Origin: Duganella sp. BJB476
GTDB taxonomy: Bacteria; Pseudomonadota; Gammaproteobacteria; Burkholderiales; Burkholderiaceae_D
Assembly (NCBI RefSeq): GCF_003416895.1
Contig: NZ_QVIO01000007.1
Location: 62,001-126,000, forward strand
Reading direction: 5' to 3'
DNA length: 64,000 nucleotides
This document shows, piece after piece, positions 62,426-64,000 of the stretch. A program made the translations under genes and the position numbers. Position 1 is the stretch's first letter. The number at the start of each line of letters is the position of its first letter. The notes below the pieces were generated by a model that was given only the letters and a program-made list of their open reading frames with translations, ran no database searches and was not told the DNA's origin.

Positions 62426-63988
62426 TCAGGTCACCGGGGCCGGGTTGAACAGCACCAGTGCGTTATGCAGCTTCCATTTCTCCGCCCACGTGCGGCGTCC
62501 GCTGGCGACATCCAGCAGCAGCTGGAACATCTCCCAGCCGACGTCCGCGATCGTGGCCTCGCCGCTGGCGATGCTGCCGGCGTTGATATCCATCAGGTCA
62601 TGCCAGCGCGCCGCCAGCTCGTTGCGGGTGGCGACTTTAATGACCGGCACTTCGGCCAGTCCATACGGCGTGCCACGGCCGGTGGTGAAGATATGCACGT
62701 TCATGCCGGCCGCCACTTGTAGTGTGCCGCAAATGAAATCGCTGGCCGGCGTGGCGGCGTAGATCAGGCCTTTCTGCGTCAGCTTCTCGCCCGGCGACAG
62801 CACGCCGGAAATCGGACTGCTGCCGGATTTGACGATAGAGCCCATCGCCTTCTCGACGATGTTCGACAGGCCACCCTTCTTGTTACCGGGCGTGGTGTTG
62901 GCGCTGCGGTCCACGCCGCCGCGCTTGAGGTAATTGTCGTACCACTCCATCTCGCGGATCATCGCCTGCGCCACTTCCGGCGTGGCCGCGCGTGAAGTCA
63001 GCTGGTCGATCCCGTCGCGCACCTCGGTCACTTCGGAGAACATCACCGTGGCGCCGGCGCGCACCAGCAGGTCGGTGGCATAGCCCACGGCCGGATTGGC
63101 GGTCACGCCGGAGAAGGCGTCGCTGCCGCCGCACTGCACGCCCACCACCAGCTCGGACGCGGGCACGGTCTCGCGGCGGCGCCGGTCCAGCGCGGCCAGG
63201 TTGACCTCGGCCTGCTTCATGATCGACTCGATCATCGACATGAAGCCCACGTGGCCCGCGTCCTGCAAGCAGACCACCGCCGGATCGGCGCCGCCGCCGT
63301 TCTGGATCGGGATCGAACCTTTGGGGAACAGGCGCGCCGGCTGCAGCTTCTCGCAACCGAGGCTGACCACCATCGCCTGTCCGCCGAAATTCGGATTCAG
63401 GCTGATATTGCGCAGCGTGCGGATCGGCACCATCGCGCCCGGCGCATCGATCGCCACGCCGCAGCCGTAGGTGTGCTCCAGCCCCACCACGTCGTCGACG
63501 TTGGGATACTTGGGCAGCAGTTCTTCCTTGATGCGCTTGACCGCGAACTCCACCACGCCCGCCACGCACTGCACGGTGGTGGTGATGGCCAGGATGTTGC
63601 GCGTGCCGACGCTGCCATCGGGATTGCGGAAGCCTTCGAACGTATAGCCTTCCAGCGGCTCGGCCGGCGGCGGCAGCTTGGTCGATATCGGCAGGTTGAC
63701 CAGTTCGCGCGCGGGAGGCATCACCACCTGCGGCTCGGCGACCCAGCTGCCGGCGGCGATATCGTGCGCGGCGTGGCCGATGGTGACGTTGTAGCGCCGC
63801 ACCGGATCGCCCTTGGCGATAGCGCACAGCGCCACCTTGTGCCCCTGCGGCACGGCTTCCCGCAGCGCCAGGCCGCTGGCGAAGACCGCGCCGGCAGGCA
63901 GGCCGCCGTCGTTGACGACAATGGCGACGTTGTCGTTGTCGTGCATGAGGATGTAGCGCGGCGTACCTGTGATCGTCGGTGTCGGCAT
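62426..63988 (-). CDS. garD: Galactarate dehydratase
   Basis: A 520-residue UxaA/GarD-family dehydratase that removes water from meso-galactarate. N-terminal SAF-like domain (NVAIVVNDGGLPAGAVF, QGHKVALCAIAKGDPVRRYN), then the UxaA core (EGYTFEGFRNPDGSVGTRN, HTYGCGVAIDAPGA, VSLGCEKLQPARL, VVGVQCGGSDAFSGVTANPAVGYATDLLVRAGATVMFSEVTE in outline) and the C-terminal STANTTPGNK-like and GLAEVPVIKVATRNELAARWHDLMDINAG (outline). Conserved Cys residues may bind iron. Length close to E. coli GarD (523). Together with udh it converts galacturonate to keto-deoxy-galactarate. Altronate dehydratase is the alternative; the udh partner favours galactarate. Confidence 0.88.
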   Translation of the reverse strand: MPTPTITGTPRYILMHDNDNVAIVVNDGGLPAGAVFASGLALREAVPQGHKVALCAIAKGDPVRRYNVTIGHAAHDIAAGSWVAEPQVVMPPARELVNLPISTKLPPPAEPLEGYTFEGFRNPDGSVGTRNILAITTTVQCVAGVVEFAVKRIKEELLPKYPNVDDVVGLEHTYGCGVAIDAPGAMVPIRTLRNISLNPNFGGQAMVVSLGCEKLQPARLFPKGSIPIQNGGGADPAVVCLQDAGHVGFMSMIESIMKQAEVNLAALDRRRRETVPASELVVGVQCGGSDAFSGVTANPAVGYATDLLVRAGATVMFSEVTEVRDGIDQLTSRAATPEVAQAMIREMEWYDNYLKRGGVDRSANTTPGNKKGGLSNIVEKAMGSIVKSGSSPISGVLSPGEKLTQKGLIYAATPASDFICGTLQVAAGMNVHIFTTGRGTPYGLAEVPVIKVATRNELAARWHDLMDINAGSIASGEATIADVGWEMFQLLLDVASGRRTWAEKWKLHNALVLFNPAPVT

Positions 63989-64000
63989 GTGTATTCCTTG

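Overview
The window reads as a stretch of a Burkholderiales chromosome (Betaproteobacteria), most likely Oxalobacteraceae of the Massilia/Duganella/Janthinobacterium type. The base composition is high in G+C, third codon positions are mostly G or C, and the mra/dcw cell-wall and division cluster, the ftsY-ftsE-ftsX-rpoH block, secA-lpxC and the betaproteobacterial trimeric porin all fit. Genus is inferred from gene style, not proven.

Layout. 1-6.4 kb: the end of a PAS sensor kinase, a LytS/LytTR-type two-component pair, a TonB-dependent receptor and a secreted hydrolase. 6.5-10.9 kb: secA, a DciA-like (DUF721) gene and lpxC. 11-17.8 kb: a mixed segment that separates lpxC from the ftsZ end of the dcw cluster (EamA transporter, small secreted proteins, a coupled DUF2867/VOC pair, an MmyB-type regulator divergent from a methyltransferase, a DUF2244 protein, and an ImmA/IrrE-DUF4411 pair resembling a toxin-antitoxin module). 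17.9-35.6 kb: a peroxiredoxin, then the dcw cluster on the minus strand, transcribed mraZ-rsmH-ftsL-ftsI-murE-murF-mraY-murD-ftsW-murG-murC-ddl-ftsQ-ftsA-ftsZ. Nearly every junction overlaps by 1-4 bases, and a MraZ-type operator and sigma70 promoter precede mraZ.

35.6-47.3 kb: a promoter-bearing intergenic region, a secreted M9-type collagenase, a PAS-AraC regulator, an inverted-repeat element, glpK, the RNase P RNA gene rnpB, a ThDP-dependent enzyme, a long hairpin element, a secreted hypothetical protein, a porin with a long leader, a 0.9 kb gene-free stretch, and a MerR-family regulator carrying the B12-binding motifs of CarH/LitR photoreceptors. 47.3-51.2 kb: ftsY-ftsE-ftsX-rpoH, with a CIRCE (HrcA) operator in the rpoH promoter.

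51.2-64 kb: small proteins, gamma-glutamyltransferase, an unusual cytochrome P450 without the ExxR glutamate, a type I signal peptidase, an ABC transporter whose permease is fused to a CPBP (CAAX-type) protease, a secreted DJ-1/PfpI protein followed by a GlxA-type regulator behind a large palindrome, and a garD-udh operon for oxidative uronate/galactarate breakdown.

The most unusual items are the CIRCE site in front of rpoH, a low-GC3 mosaic tract inside rsmH, the P450 lacking two signature residues, the ABC permease-protease fusion, a strong promoter facing a 400-base gene-free stretch upstream of mraZ, and several large intergenic palindromes. No tRNA, CRISPR array, insertion sequence or prophage was seen.
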